Assembly: GCA_013400115.1 (NCBI GenBank)
Contig: VXBP01004088.1
Coordinates: 21,889 to 85,888, forward strand
Origin: Rhinopomastus cyanomelas
Taxonomy: Eukaryota; Chordata; Aves; Bucerotiformes; Rhinopomastidae
Length of the DNA stretch: 64,000 nucleotides
Direction: 5' to 3'
Each line of letters opens with the position of its first letter. Positions within the stretch are counted from its first letter, which is position 1. A program made the translations under genes and the position numbers. The notes under the pieces were generated by a model. That model saw nothing but the letters and a program-made list of their open reading frames with translations. It ran no database searches and was not told the origin of the DNA. Shown here piece by piece: positions 1 through 12,867 of the stretch.

Positions 1-289
1 TATTTTTAAAATAATAAATAAGAAAATGCATTTGCCATGAAAAACAACTATTAATAAACCAAGTCTGACAGAGTAACTGCATACTTACTATTTTCTGATA
101 CTGACCTTTGTGTTTCTGTTATGAATATATATGCATAGATGTCTCCTAAATATAATAGTTTGTGTAGGTACCAGCTAAGCTGAGAACCTAGCAATTTCAG
201 TTGTTAGATGTGGATGGAACTCTGTTTCAGCTCCTAAAAACAGTAGAACAATATAGCATTCTACAACATTCTTTACTGGTGCACAGGCT

Positions 290-1966
290 CTAACTACAGT
301 GCCATCAAAGATGTCAAGGATTACGAAGGAGAATGCAACAACCATAATTCAAGAGGAGTTGGTCAGTGACCTGTTGTGCCACTTAGACTCATACAAGTCT
401 ATGGAGCCAGATGGCAACTACCCAAGGGTACAGAGAGAGCTGGCAGAAGTGCTCTCTAAGCCACTCTCCATTATTTATCAGCAGTTCTGGCTAATTGGGG
501 AGTTCCTGGTTGACAGAGTATTAGCAAATAAGAGATCAGTGAATGTGGTGCCCACCTACATGATGGGTTGTAAGAAAGATCCAGGGAACCACAGGCCTGT
601 CAATCTGACTTTGGTTCAAGTGAAGTCTGTGGAGCAGATCATCCTGATTGACATCATGTGACACATATAAGAAAATCAGGTGAACAGGCCCCGTCAGCAC
701 AGCTTTATGAAAGGCAGATCCTGCTTGACTAACCTGATCTACTTCTACGATTAGTGACCCACTTAGTGGATAACAGAAAGCCTGTGGACATTGTCTATCT
801 AGATTTTAGAAAAGCTTCTGACACTGTTTCCCACAGCATTGTCCTGGAAAAACTAACTGTTTATGCTTTGGATGGGTGTACACTTGACTGGATAAAAAAC
901 CTGCTGGATGGCCAGACACATACAGTGGTAGTGAACGGAGTCAAATCCATTTGGCTACCAATCACAAATAGTGTTCCCCAGGGCTCAGTGTTGTATGCTA
1001 TTCTCTTTAACACCTTTGCCAACGAGGTATAGATGTTAAAGAAGACACCTTCAGAGGACAACACCTTTGGAGGTGTTAAAGAGAACAGTCCTCTGGAGGA
1101 GGGAATCAGTCAAGCCCTCAGTAATCTTGTAGATGACATTAAGTTAGACAGATATGTTGATCTCCTTGAAGGTACACAGGCTCTACAGACTGATTTAGAC
1201 AGAGTAGATCATTAGGTGAAGGCCAATTGTATGAGCTTTAACAAGGCCGTGTGCCAGGTTCTACACTTCAGTCACAACCCTATGCAATGCTACAAGCAAC
1301 AGTAGACAAAAGGTGCCCAACAGAAAAGGACTCTTCTGGTATTGGTAGATTGCTGGCTGATTATGAGCCAACAGTGTACCCACGTGGCCAAGAAGGCAAA
1401 TGGCATCCTGGCCTGTATTAGCAAGTGTGGCCAGCAGGAGTAGGGAAGTGAATGGTCCCCTGTACTCAGCACTGGCGAGGCCCCATCTCGAGTACTGTGT
1501 TCAGTTTTGAGCACCTCAATAGAAGAAGGACACTGAGGTGCTGGACAGGCCCAAAGAAGAGCAATAAGGTTGTTGAAGGGTCTGAAGTGCAAGTCTGATA
1601 AGAAGTGGCTGACACAGCTCAGACTAAGTAGTCTGAAGAAAAGGAGGCTTAGGGGAGACCTTACTGCTGTCTACACCTGCCTGAAAGTAATGAGTGACAA
1701 GAGGAAATTACTGCAAGTTACACTAGGAGAGGTTCATATTGAATATTAGGATTTCTTCACTGAAAGGGTCACTGAATGTTGTAGCAGACTGCCCAGGGAC
1801 ATAGTGGAGTTGCTGTCCCTGGGAGATATTTAAAAGACACACAGAAACAGTGTTTAGGAATATGATTTAACAGTGACCTGGCAGTACTAAGTCAATGGCT
1901 GGAGTTGATTATCTTATAGTTCTCTTCCAACCAAAATGTTTCTGTGGTTCTGTCATTCTGTAAATG
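290..1966 (+). mobile_element. CR1 LINE fragment, old and 5'-truncated
   Basis: Reverse-transcriptase remnants are readable in plus-strand frames: the 'SMEPDGNYPRVQREL' block near 400, 'YLDFRKASDTVSHS' near 800 (the [12 protein letters not shown] motif A region), and the 'VPQGSVLYAILFNTFAN' block near 975. Several frameshifts and stops separate them. The copy runs through the thumb and C-terminal region to a decayed 3' tail around 1940-1966 ('ttctgtggttctgtcattctg'). The endonuclease part is absent. The decay indicates an old insertion. Confidence 0.85.
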
Positions 1967-4900
1967 TTAAGAAGATCTTGCTTCCTCTGTCTTCCAGTAA
2001 TCACTTGAAACAGACTCAGCAGTCCACCCTATGTAGTGTCCTGTCAAAGGTTTAACCTCAAGACAAAATTAAAAAATTAATGTAATTAATGTGCTAATAG
2101 GCTGAAACAAAAGCAAAACAAGGAGGGTTTGGAAACCACTTACAAACTACAGGCAAAATTAACTAGATTCAAGGAAAAAGCAAAGACACATTTAACTAAC
2201 TCCACATAAAACTGTTCCACACAAAGAATATATGTCACACATAAACATACAGAGACTGATCACGTTCTTATATATCTGAGCCAAACTGCAATCTCCTACC
2301 CCTCAAAGTAAAAAGACTTACAGACATTTCTGCTTTTTGTGGAAATTTGATGTCTATAATCAAGTTCAGGCACACATCCCTCAGTGGTAGTGGACATTCC
2401 AAAGCCCTGTTCTCCATTCCATATGCTTCCATGCCACTTCGCAATATCCAGCTTGCTGATTCTCCCATTGTCCAGTCACAAACAAGGATAGAACAATCAA
2501 TTTCAGTAAACCATGGAATTCAAATAAACCCCTCCTTTTGCTGATCCTCAGGGTATCATTTTATGTCTCTCTATTCACAACATTTCTGGGGCAATACAGC
2601 TGTTTTACCTGTCTCAGTGCCATGCATCTCCTCCAGACAAAAGTCAAATAAAGAAGGATGAGCCAAAAACCCATAACCAGAAGTTCCAAACTCCTTCTAC
2701 TTGTTCACAGACGTGCAAAAGCTGAGCTTGGAATTACATGGCAGTTTCCACAGCCATCTTCTAGTGTCTCAGGGAAGAAATCTAAACTTTCAAACTGTGA
2801 CATGTCCTTACCAGATAGCAAACATGATGCACAAATATTGAGAAAAACTGCCGCATAAAAGCCACCATGCAAATTATCCTGGGTAGCTGAACTGTAAATG
2901 TAAATTAAATTTCAACTATTGTTTAATTAAAAGCTGTTGTCTTGGAAAAGGCCTAACAAAACACCCTGGATCAGTTTATCCTATTTATTATTGTAGGTAC
3001 TGATGGGACCATCATAGCGTTTTCTTATTACCGATAGTTACACTCATTCCTTCTTGCATTTACTTAAATTATTTTTCTTTTTACATTTCTGAAGATAATG
3101 AAACTGAAACTGCATTACAAAGTCTTAATTTTTCCACAGAAGACATTTTTGTTTAGGACTGCATGACATGAAGAAATTGACAAATATTTCTAATTTGTTA
3201 GTATTCAGAAGATCTAGCTAAGATCTGCATCGAGTCCTTTGCATATTTCAGTAATGTGAAGTGCGAGTCTGTTGAAGAGGCCTTAACTATTATTTTCTTT
3301 TCTCCCCTTTTCTTTGCTTCCTTCAAAGGAGGAAAAATGGTAACTATTTATTTTAACTCTACAGCCTTCTAAGATTCAATGACAGGAGTGCATAGCTCCC
3401 TTTTAGTAGACTGAAACTTACTTCCTCTAATTAACATTGATCTTCAAATTAAACATACTGCTATTTGTGTCTCTAAACATTCCTTAAATCTATGTTTATG
3501 CTGCTGCACAGAGGCTTGCTAGGTTTTTTTTAACTACTATTTAACTATGAATCAATTAAGCAACAGCAGTTTTTTTCTGTTCTTAGGAAACCTAGTAGTT
3601 TGAATAATATCTAAACAGCTTGTTGTTATAAGCTATTGTGAAAGAAATTACTAGTTAGATAGCACCGGACAAGCAGAAACAGTAATTTATTTCCTCAATA
3701 TGAAGGTGTGATTTAAAACAGCTGTATTCAAAGCACCAGAAACAGAAAATATCTTCTGTAACACCAGGACCATGGGGTGTTTTAAGACAACCCTCCAAAC
3801 ATATTTCCAATGAATAGTTCTTATAATAGTTCAACTAATTTTTTGTTCCATAAGCAAAGATCTTTTGTGTCAGATGTTGTGTGGGGCTCACTCGTCTTTA
3901 TGTATCTTGTCAATGTGTCAGGGAAAAAAACATCCACCTTGAAGGAACTACAGTTTGATAGTTTTACTACTTCCAGAAGTACCTGGCATGAGTACTTCAG
4001 CATACAGGAAAGCAATTATAGTGAAACAATTTAGCTATTTAATCTTGTGGTTTCTCTCAAGTAGTTGTTTCCTTTTTTCACTCGATGGAAGTATCTGCAG
4101 GTTTTGGTTTATTTGTTTTGGAATAAATGACTGCTTATCTAGAGTTTTACCACATAGTAAACAGCAGGTCTGTGCGTGCTGTTTACACAGTTTGTATATG
4201 AGTATTCACCATTTGCTAACTATTTGGCTTGTACTGGGAAAAAAAATATTAAATCTGCAGGTGGTCAGAATTAATACACTTCTCTGTGTTTTCGCAATAT
4301 TTTGTCTTGATTTTAAAACATTTCCTTATATAAGAACAGTTTATAAATCTATTACATTAAATGAACATGAGTACATAACTTAGATGCATCTTTTGAGAAA
4401 GCATGGAAAATACGTTTTGGTTTTGAACTGCTGTCCTGGGCTTCAAGTTGCACAAAAGGTTTTTTATGCTATTTTTTCTAGCAAAGCCAAAACACAGCCT
4501 GTTGGCAAGGACACAGTCCCACACTGATGAGAGCAATACATCAGATCATAAGATCAACTTGTACTGAACAGAAAGTTACTCAGAAGGAAAACTGTTTGAA
4601 GTGGTTCTTACTTAACTTTGTGTACCCTAGTTGATACGCTACACTCAGAAGACTATGGTAAGTCTGAACTCTTCCCCATACTCCGTGGCCTACTTGTACT
4701 CGATTCCCCCAGTAATGCCTCACATTCAGTGCTTAATCTAACTCCATAATAATAACACAAATTGCAAGTAAGTTATGGCCAAGGATTTGTATCTTGAAAT
4801 GCCACTGAAGGCAGTGAAGGGAGAGAATCAAACTGGCTTGGCACTGTTTTGCAATTACAGGCCATCGGGGGTAGAGACACAGTCAAATTAAAAGCAAGTA

Positions 4901-5324
4901 ATCAAAGATAGATGATGTCTAAAACAGTAGATAAGAGTGTCTTCTGCAGTTGTTCTTTGTGTTGAATGTTCAGGTCTAACTATCTGCTTTACCAAATAGT
5001 TAAGAAAAGGTGGGTTTGATAAAAACCACTTTTTTTAATCTCAGTGTCTAAGATATGAGAGATGACACTACTGCTTGTATATAGTACCATATTAGTTTAA
5101 TTTACTAATATCAAAAAATACTTAATTTACACTCTTCAGGATGCAGATGGACTTTTGTCTGAATATATTTCTGCCAGCCTGGGTCTGAGCTCGGGTGGCA
5201 GGAAGTTGACAGTACAGTTCACAGGCAGCAGAAATCACTGCTGCTACCTCAGGACCAGAGAATCCTGCCAGGAAAATACTATACTTGCACAGATGGGAGA
5301 TGTGATTCTGTATAGAACTGAAGA

Positions 5325-5445
5325 ATCACAGAATGACAACAGCTGGAAGGGACCTCTAGAGGTCTAGACATCTAGACCTCTCGCTCCAACACTCCTGGTC
5401 ATGCAGGCCGCAGTACAGCAGGCTGCCCACCCACGTCCACCCTCC
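5325..5445 (-). mobile_element. CR1 3' end fragment
   Basis: The plus strand begins 'gaatcacagaatgacaacag' and continues into 'ctggaagggacctctagagg', the reverse complement of a CR1 3' terminus. Only the 3' untranslated end is present. The tail of this subfamily contains the short palindrome at 5358-5381. The inner boundary is approximate. Confidence 0.7.
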
Positions 5446-5841
5446 CTAGTTAGCCTCTGCTATGACTATAGATGTAAACCAATCTCATGGAGTTTTGTGA
5501 TACAATACTTTCAGAGATGCATCCTTGCACCAGAAGTAATTTATAGCAATCTGAGGTGTCCTACTGTCACACTGCATTTGTAACCTTTTTGGTGGGTCAC
5601 TGTATTATAAGCGATGCTTAATAGCATTGCTGCTACACACGTATTGTCCAAAAGACAAAATGTAATCCCTTGTTCAAACATTCTGCCAATGAATAGAAAC
5701 ATTCCCTAGAAAGAATGCAGTGACTTGAATGGTGCTTTAACCAGAAGTTTCAAAACAAGTAAGAATGCCACAATCTGGTAACAAATGTAATAAAGACAAA
5801 TACATTTTGAACAGGTTTATTTCCTGTTAAGCTAAAAGTAA

Positions 5842-7025
5842 CCTCATCAAGGGGAAGTCCTGCTTGACCAATATGATAGCCTTTTGCAATGTCATAAAGG
5901 GATAGATGAGGAGATGGCAGTAGAGTTGATCTACTTTGAGTTAAGCAAGACTTTTGACACCATCTCCCACTACATCATCATCTCCAAACTTAAAAAGGGT
6001 GGATTGGACAATTTGATTGTGAGATGCAATGGGAACTGGTTAAAGGACAGAACTTTTAAAGTTGTAGTCAGTGGGCAGAGTCTAACTGGAGGCTGGTGTC
6101 TAGTGGCGTTCCTCAGGTGTCATTACTGGGTCCAATCCTATTCAACACATGTAGCAATGACCTGGATCAGAGGACAGAGTGTGCTCTCAGAAAACGTGCT
6201 CATGATACAAAGATGGGAGGAGTAGGACAGTTCAGTGGGCTGTGCTGCCATCCGGTGTGACCTGGAGAATTCAACATGGAGAACCTTAATGAGGTTCAAC
6301 AAGGACAAGTGTAGAGTGCTTGCTGAATCTGGGGAGGAAACCCCCATCCATCAGTACAGATTGAGGACTAATCTGCTCAATAACATCTCTGGGGAAAATG
6401 ACTTGGGAGTCCTGGTGGGCAGCAGGATGACCATCAGCCAGCAGTGTGCCCATGTGACAAGGAAGCCAGTGGTTTCTTGAGGTGCATTAAGAGCATGGCC
6501 AGCAGGAAGAGGGAGGTCCTCCTTTCCCCTCTACTCTGCCCTGTTGAGGCTCTAGCTGGAATACTGCATACAGTTCTGAGCTCCTCAGTTCAGGAGAGAT
6601 AAAGAGATTGGAGAAAGTCCAGCACAGAGTCACTAAGATGATCATGGAGCTGGAGCATCTTACTTCTGAGAAGATGCTGAAACAGCTGGGTCTCTTTAGC
6701 CTGAAGAGGAAGAGATTGAGGGCACATCTCATAAATGCTTATAAAAATACAAAGCGTGAGTGTCAGGAGGATGTGACCAGGCTTTTCTTGGTGGTGCCCT
6801 GCAACAGGGCAAAGGACAACAGGCACAAACTGGAACATGGAAGGTTCCACCAAAACATAAGGAAAAGAATTTTTACTGTAAGGGTAGCAGAGCACTCCAA
6901 TATTCAAAACCCACTTGGATGTGTTCCTGTGTGATCTGCTTGAGGAGAACCTGCTCTAGAAGGGAGTATGGAGTAGCTGATTTACAGAACTTTTCTAACC
7001 CCTACCATTGTATGATTCTGAGAAT
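5842..7025 (+). mobile_element. CR1 LINE fragment, 5'-truncated
   Basis: It starts in the reverse-transcriptase palm ('GKSCLTNMIAF'-like, then 'YFELSKTFDTISHY' near 5940). It continues through a decayed region equivalent to the FADD block (around 6190) and the thumb ('DLGVLVGSRMTISQQCAHV' near 6400) to the C-terminal 'RFHQNIRKRIFTVRV' block near 6860. The 3' tail ends near 7020 with 'cattgtatgattctgagaat'. Multiple frameshifts make it non-functional. Confidence 0.85.
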
Positions 7026-9318
7026 CTATACAGCTAACAGTCTAACAGAGAGAAGAGCATACAGCTTTTTCTCCAGGTTTCTCATTTACATACATGGTAG
7101 CTAACTTCTGATTTATTAAAAATGCAGTTTTAAACTCCAAGTTCTAAATCATTTTGTATAAACATTCTTCAGAATGAAAGTGGTGGTAGACAGTATTTTC
7201 TGAAATGGAAGCATGTGAATAGTACAAAACAAACTAACACAAGAGCTAAATACTCTGGGAATAGAGCAGATTCATTGAAGTAGCTAAAGGAAAAACAATG
7301 CCTCTCTACCACAAAAGCAAATGGAAATACATGAGGAAAAACAGACTATGTTCAAGCCATGCAAAATCCTGTGGAGATTAGTGCCACAAACGCAAAACGT
7401 GGAAGAAAGTTCAAGTCATGTCTTCTGACAAGGAGCACACACTAACACTGATCAAAAAGACATCTAACAGAATGTCTGACATTCTGTTTTTCTTAGACAT
7501 TTACCATGTATCTATGAATCACCTGAGAGTGTAACCTCAGTGTTAAATTCTGCCCTGCAACTGTATTAAAAATTAAGGGGAAATTATTATATACAACATG
7601 TTCGTTTAAAGAGAGGTGTAATTTAGCCCTCACAGCCACTGAGTGGTGCATGAACCATCAGTAGCATAATAGACACCCTTGGAGAGGCTCTGTTCCTACA
7701 TGATATGGGCCATAAACTAGTGTGTAACTTCATTTTCACAGACACAGATAGAGAAGAGCCTCTAAGACTTGGAAGAAGAATACTGTGGAGCCTCACAGAA
7801 ACAAAACTCCATGAATAAAGTAGAAAGACCAATACATAAAAGATCAGCTCAGATGTTAATTTGTTAATATCTGCTGTATTTTCTTTCTGCATGTAGCTCT
7901 CCTGTGAGCAAATGTAGACTCCTAGAACACATTAGTTTAAAATAATCCCTATCAGCTGCTGGTGACAAATTAAGAGTGGAGAAACACAGATCCTGTTCCT
8001 CCTTCAAAAATATTTTTTTTTCATTCATTTTAATCTCCTTTAATAAGATTACTCTCAGATAAAAGTTATGTTTCCTAAAAGAGTTTCCTAAATATTAATT
8101 CCATTCCTCAATCCATACACTCAAAGGCACTTATTCATGAGAGAGTATTAAACAAGATATCTTTTTTTCACCAAGTACATGAGAGGGCAAAATTAAAAAA
8201 ATGCCAGTTCAAAAGCATTCAAAAGCAAATTGCTGTAATGTGCTTTCAGATTATATTGCAATTGGCTTTTGTTTCCTTAGCTTGTTTTAATTACCAAGCA
8301 TTTGTAAACAAGCATGTTATGTATGATTGCAATGATGAGATGTACACTTACAAAATAAGAAAGTGAAAAATCTTAAATGCACTTTTGAATGCACAGATTT
8401 GCAGTAGCAGAAAACAAATAGAAGAAAATTTCAACATTAAGGTGTGAAGGATACAGAACTCTGTAACCTGTATAATAGGAATATGGTAAGAAGTTGTAAA
8501 ATAAAGCAGTAATAAAATGTAAAATAATTTCTTGTATTTTTAAATAGCCTTCTTCAACCAAGTGTCAAGGTGGCGTGTGGTCTTGAAGGTTCGCTTACAC
8601 TTGATTGTAAAAGCTAAGGCAAATGTAAGTTATATATCTCTGCAATTGAACAGACAGTGCACAGCATGACTGCATTAAGTTTTAAAGCACCTAATAAAAT
8701 GTAGTACTTTGGAAACTTGAAAAACACAGTATCATTTCCTACTGAAACAAAGCAATTTCTTCTACAATCCAAAGGCAGTTTGGTATTACAAAACAGCTTG
8801 CTACGTGCTATACCTGTGACAAAAATGATTTTAGTCCGTGCACCAGAGGTTGTACAGTCTGAGCTTAGTCTTTCTAGATTGCAGAGCAATCACTAGAAGG
8901 ATGGGGAGACAGTACAAGAGAATAAAGTACGTGGCTTAATTAAGTTTAAATTTGACTATTACAATAGATTTTGGAAATTATACTTAATGGATCATTTTAA
9001 TCTTTTCAGCGACACATTACACAATAATTGAAGCAATTAAACCCTTGGAACAGATTGTACTCAGATGCTGCAAACTTCTCTGCAATGGTCATTTTTTAAA
9101 GAAAATGTTAAATGGATGTCCCCAAAGTATGGATATACATTGTTCTGCCTAAGGAGCTTAAGCTTTACAATCTTTTAAAACCCATTCTCACCCTAGGTTT
9201 ACTTCATCTTGTCATCATCTGAAGATCAGGTTTTCAATAAAGGGTCTAAAGAGACATGCACTGGAAGGAGATGAAACATTAAAAAGCTTTGGATGCGCAT
9301 ATCAGGCATATACTCTAC

Positions 9319-9799
9319 CTGCTCCCACAACTAGTATCTTGGGCTCACAGCTATCGATACAGTGCAGGAGAGATCTTGAACGGATATTGAAGTTGAGGAA
9401 AGCCACCACGCAGCCCAGCTTGGCCAGTCCGAACCACACATGAATGAAGTCTGGCTCGTTGCCCATCAGCAGGGCTACCGTGTCTCCCTTCTTCAGAGCC
9501 GCATGGTGGAGGAAGACCTGCGCTACCTTGTTACTCCTCATGTCCACTTCCTGATAGGTATGCACCTTCCCTTCGTAGACCAGGAATGGCTTGTGAGGCT
9601 GCTTCTCAGCCAGCTTCACAAACTTGTCCAGGACGGTTTCAATGTTTCCCTGCAGCCGGTACATCTTCATTCTCAGCCCATATCGCAGTACTTTCAGCAG
9701 GTATCTCAGGTCAGCCCAGAAGTAAGGGAAGAGGAGTTTCTGAATGAGGTGCAAGGAGAGAATGCCGGCGGCAGCTCCTGGTGCCCAGGAGGGCAGCAT
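9319..9799 (-). CDS. SLC27A6: SLC27A6 (FATP6) coding exon 1
   Basis: This is the first coding exon of a long-chain fatty-acid transport protein / very-long-chain acyl-CoA synthetase of the SLC27 family. It encodes 160 codons plus one base. The protein begins MLPSW, matching the MLLSW start of mammalian FATP6, so I start at 9799 although in-frame ATGs exist further upstream (9832, 9862). A hydrophobic N-terminal segment (about residues 5-25, with 'LIQKLLFPYFWADL') would anchor the protein in membrane. Next come 'KPFLVYEGKVHTYQEVD' and 'KKGDTVALLMGNEPDFIHVW' (start of the AMP-binding fold) and 'NFNIRSRSLL', where the family usually has NTNIR. The exon ends at a good donor (CAG|GTAGAG, 9318-9313). 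The catalytic AMP-binding motif (TSGTTG) is in later exons outside the window. No frameshift or stop is seen. FATP2 (SLC27A2) is the nearest alternative, but the start and the LFPYFW segment fit FATP6 best. Confidence 0.88.
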
Positions 9800-10195
9800 C
9801 CCGACTGGGTAAAGGCCGTCCCAGACACTCATTCCTCCGCGGCCAGCGACTTGGCGCACCAAGCCTGATCGCAGGGAGCAGCCGGGCAGGGAGTGGAACC
9901 TGTGGAGACACCCACGTCGGGCCGTCCGGCCTTAGTTTCCCGCCCTGTCTCCGCTGTGTGGGGGCCCGCACCTGCTACCCTAGCCCGGGACTCGCGGGCG
10001 GCACCAAGCTGCCGGCGGGGCTGCGGCTGCTTCCTGAGCCGGTTGCATAAGGCTCAGTCCGCCCCCTCACCCCACCCCCGGCGGCACTGCCCGCGCTGTC
10101 GGATCCGCGTCGTGGCAGCGGCCTCACGCAGCCAGGCTCGTTCCGGCATCCGAACGGATCTGCTGTCTCGGGCCGTGGTGAGACACCTGACGTGA
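9800..10195. promoter_or_regulatory. CpG island promoter of SLC27A6, possibly bidirectional
   Basis: Base composition changes abruptly from AT-rich DNA to a GC- and CpG-rich block that overlaps the 5' part of SLC27A6 exon 1 and extends about 400 bases upstream. Vertebrate CpG islands in this position are promoters. I see no TATA box. A GTGAGA donor-like site near 10168 on the plus strand could end a non-coding first exon of a divergent transcript, but this is only a possibility. Confidence 0.7.
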
Positions 10196-10458
10196 TGTTC
10201 AGTTGCTTCAGTGACGCTCAGTTTGGAGTTAGGTTGGCTGTGAGAAGCTGAGGTGGTTTAATGTGTGGCAGGTTTTCCAGCCACCTTGTGGCTGCTGTCA
10301 GTTCAAATTCATTAACTTTTAGCTCACCGTGGCGAGAGTCAGAAGATCCTTGTTTTAAACCTGTAGCCTGGTTCTCAATTTTCTAAAGTCATAAGTACTA
10401 GTAATTTGCTGTATGACCTCCTCTGTCTTCCTGTTGCCAAATGATGCAGGCCTCTTGA

Positions 10459-10575
10459 CATCACAGAACGTTAGGGAATGGAAAGGACCTTGAAAGATCT
10501 TCTACTCCAATCCCCCTGCCAGAATCACGTTGCAAAGCACCTCCTGTTTGCTTCATGTTGCTGGGCTGTTACTCC
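10459..10575 (-). mobile_element. CR1 3' end fragment
   Basis: The plus strand reads 'catcacagaacgttagggaa' followed by 'tggaaaggaccttgaaagatc' and 'ccaatccccctgcc', the reverse complement of the CR1 3' tail. Similarity fades after about 10560. No coding part is present. Confidence 0.7.
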
Positions 10576-10744
10576 AAAACAATATCTTGACCAGTGCTCC
10601 AGAGTATTACTGCTATATCTACCAAAATGTACTTCTCATCTCTCTAATTAGGACCTAATACTGAAATCTTTTTGCTCTCCCAAATGTTAAACTTAATTGT
10701 GAGCTCTGAAAGCCGATAGAGTGGCTGTAGTTTCCATTTTTCAG

Positions 10745-11004
10745 ATACTAAGCCAGTCTCCTGTGTCATTTGTGCTCCTCGCAGTCAAAGAGGGATGTGT
10801 TCCTTCTCTGGACAAAGGACAAATTTATATATCACATGATGCTGTTTCCAGACTCCTCCTGAATTTTATGAGTAACATAAATCTAGCATGTGAAGGGGTA
10901 TGCCAACCTTCTTCTGGAGACTGTATAGCACAAATGTTAGTAGAAACCGTGAACAGAACAGTAACTCCTGAACAAGAAAAGCAGCTTGTCACTCAGTTCT
11001 TTAT
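10745..11004 (+). CDS. candidate internal exon of an unidentified protein
   Basis: A 260-base stretch is open in one frame and flanked by an excellent acceptor (pyrimidine-rich 'tttccatttttcag', ending at 10744) and a GTAATC donor at 11005. The encoded 86 residues have protein-like composition: 'SLDKGQIYISHDAVSRLLL', 'NINLACEGVCQ', 'MLVETVNRTVTPEQEKQLV', suggestive of an alpha-helical region. I do not recognise the family. It lies about 0.55 kb from the CpG island and reads away from SLC27A6, so it could belong to a divergent gene, or it could be an isolated relic or chance. A weaker second coding-like stretch on the same strand (about 11569-11740, after 'gttgaatttctag') is not in a matching phase for direct splicing. 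Confidence 0.35.
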
Positions 11005-12867
11005 GTAATCCTTCCTTACATTCAGGCAGTCTCTCAGAATTTCTTCTCTACTTGTACCACAGTGATGTTTGTTATTTGTTTGGTCGGGATTTTTAAAACA
11101 CAAAAGTAAATGCTAAAATCTGAGTTTAATGTAAAAAATCCACTGTATAATAATTTGATTGACTAGAATTTGGCTTTCTTAACTGCTACATAAATATGCA
11201 TCAATAATGAATAAACTGTGAGTTTTAAGGGATATGTACACTTCCAAGCTGATTTGAAAATAGTGGCTGAAAGATGCTGGCATTATCTATTTTCTGGAAT
11301 GCTGGCCTGTGTCAAAACAGCACGGAGCACATCTGCAGCATGAAGATACTGAGCAAAACTGCAACAGTGAATAAATGTGACAAACAAGCTTTCAGAAAGC
11401 CTCTCTGGACTACATGTGTAGTATTTCCATTTTGTTTCCTTCTTTTATTTGAGTATGTGCAAGGGAGACTAAAGGTAGCTTAAAAGAAAAGAAAATGCTT
11501 CTAATCCTGGTGTTTTGAAGAGCTACCAACTTGGAAGTACTCAGTATTTTTCTTATCCTGTTGAATTTCTAGGTGAAAGGGCTGCTGAAATCATCCTTCA
11601 AAGGATTAGGACAGGGTGTATGCCTTCTGTGCCTTCAGGCATGCTTAAGACAGTTTTCAACTTGCCTCTGTTTTCTGAGCTTTCATGTTTCCATCACAGA
11701 GTTGAACAGTATGCCAGAGAACATCTGTCTCCTATTGGTGCTTTCATTATTTTGTACTCCCATTACATTAGGAACTTTACCTGATGATTTTGAAGGTAGT
11801 ATTAACAATGTTAGATAACAGTTGTTAAAAGTGTCCCTTCTTATTAGTAGTACTTCCCGTACCTATACTCCCATTTCTGAATCTGTACGTGCTTAAAAAT
11901 ATTACATCTCATATAGGGAGCACCATTTTCAGAAATACTTTGTAATGTTGTACAACCTCCCCTAGATGCTAAAGTACTGGTTTCTTTAAAATTGCAAAAA
12001 CCTTTTGCTCGGTCTCTTAGTTTTCTCCTCACATGTTCTGAAGATAATTTTCTGTTGTATGGAAATGAATAGGAGAAAACTTTCTTGAAAGCACAAGAAA
12101 GAGCTTACAATCTGTGTGAGAGAAAAGAATTTTGGGTGCTTCAGAGTTTCAAGTACTTTTACTTCTCTGCACATTAGGGCATTTCTTCTGAATCCTGAAG
12201 ACATCATCACTTTGTGATGCAAGAGACTCATTCCTCAAGCATTTTCTACTTACATCCTGGTACAGGTGACTCTGAAGCAAAGTGGTGTTGTATTATTTCC
12301 TGTATTGAATTGTTGTGGGATACGTATAGCTAATAATAGTCTCAGGTGAGCCTGAATTTCAGGCTTGCTTAAAGCAACATAAGACATGCTCCTCGTCCTC
12401 TTTTTTCTGGGTATTCTTTTTGCAAGGCAGCTTAGTTTGAGAGATGACTGAAGATAGTTCTACCACTTCATATTACTCTGACTGCCTCTCACAAATCAGC
12501 AACAGTAGGGCTACTCAAAAAGCTCAAGGACAAAACAAATGCTGCTGATGGCCTCAACACAAGTAGATCTACCACTCCCACCCCTGAAAGCACCAGTGTC
12601 TGGAGGAGTTCAATAGAGGGGCTATTGGCAACCTCAAACAAGACATAGGGATTAGTCATGTCCCAGGTCCATCCAATGAGTCTAGACAGCAGATGAGGCC
12701 AGAGGTAGATCTAGAGACAAGGATACAGCAAGGTCCATTCACAGGATGAGACAATAGCGGTGGTAGGACTGGCTACCTAGGCCTGAATCTAAGTAGAGCT
12801 GTTGTCTCTCTGGGTCACAGGGGTATTCCAAGTGGCCAATTAGTGTTACTTGCCCATTGCAGTACTA
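11005..12867. other. intergenic, no assigned gene; possible unknown repeat at 12480-12865
   Basis: This is AT-rich, with a weak coding-like stretch on the plus strand near 11569-11740 that I do not assign. From about 12480 to 12865 composition becomes more GC-rich and looks like a repeat or retrotransposed sequence, but I cannot match it to a known element. Confidence 0.4.

Larger units (their letters stand above)
1..9318 (-). other. SLC27A6: SLC27A6 intron 1 (5' part), AT-rich with CR1 insertions
   Basis: The SLC27A6 first exon ends at 9319 and reads leftwards, so everything to its left is intron 1 if the gene is otherwise normally arranged. No second exon is visible before position 1. The stretches 1-289, 1967-5320, 5445-5840 and 7026-9318 are AT-rich and hold no reading frame that looks coding. 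Three CR1 pieces inside the intron are listed separately. Confidence 0.6.

Noticed and set aside
3955..4383. 142-codon hydrophobic frame in SLC27A6 intron 1
   Set aside because: AT-rich, Leu/Phe/Ser-biased translation typical of non-coding DNA; no splice sites or homolog.
9440..10195. Plus-strand open frames opposite and beside SLC27A6 exon 1
   Set aside because: These are antisense shadows of the exon and GC-rich CpG-island frames without protein-like features.
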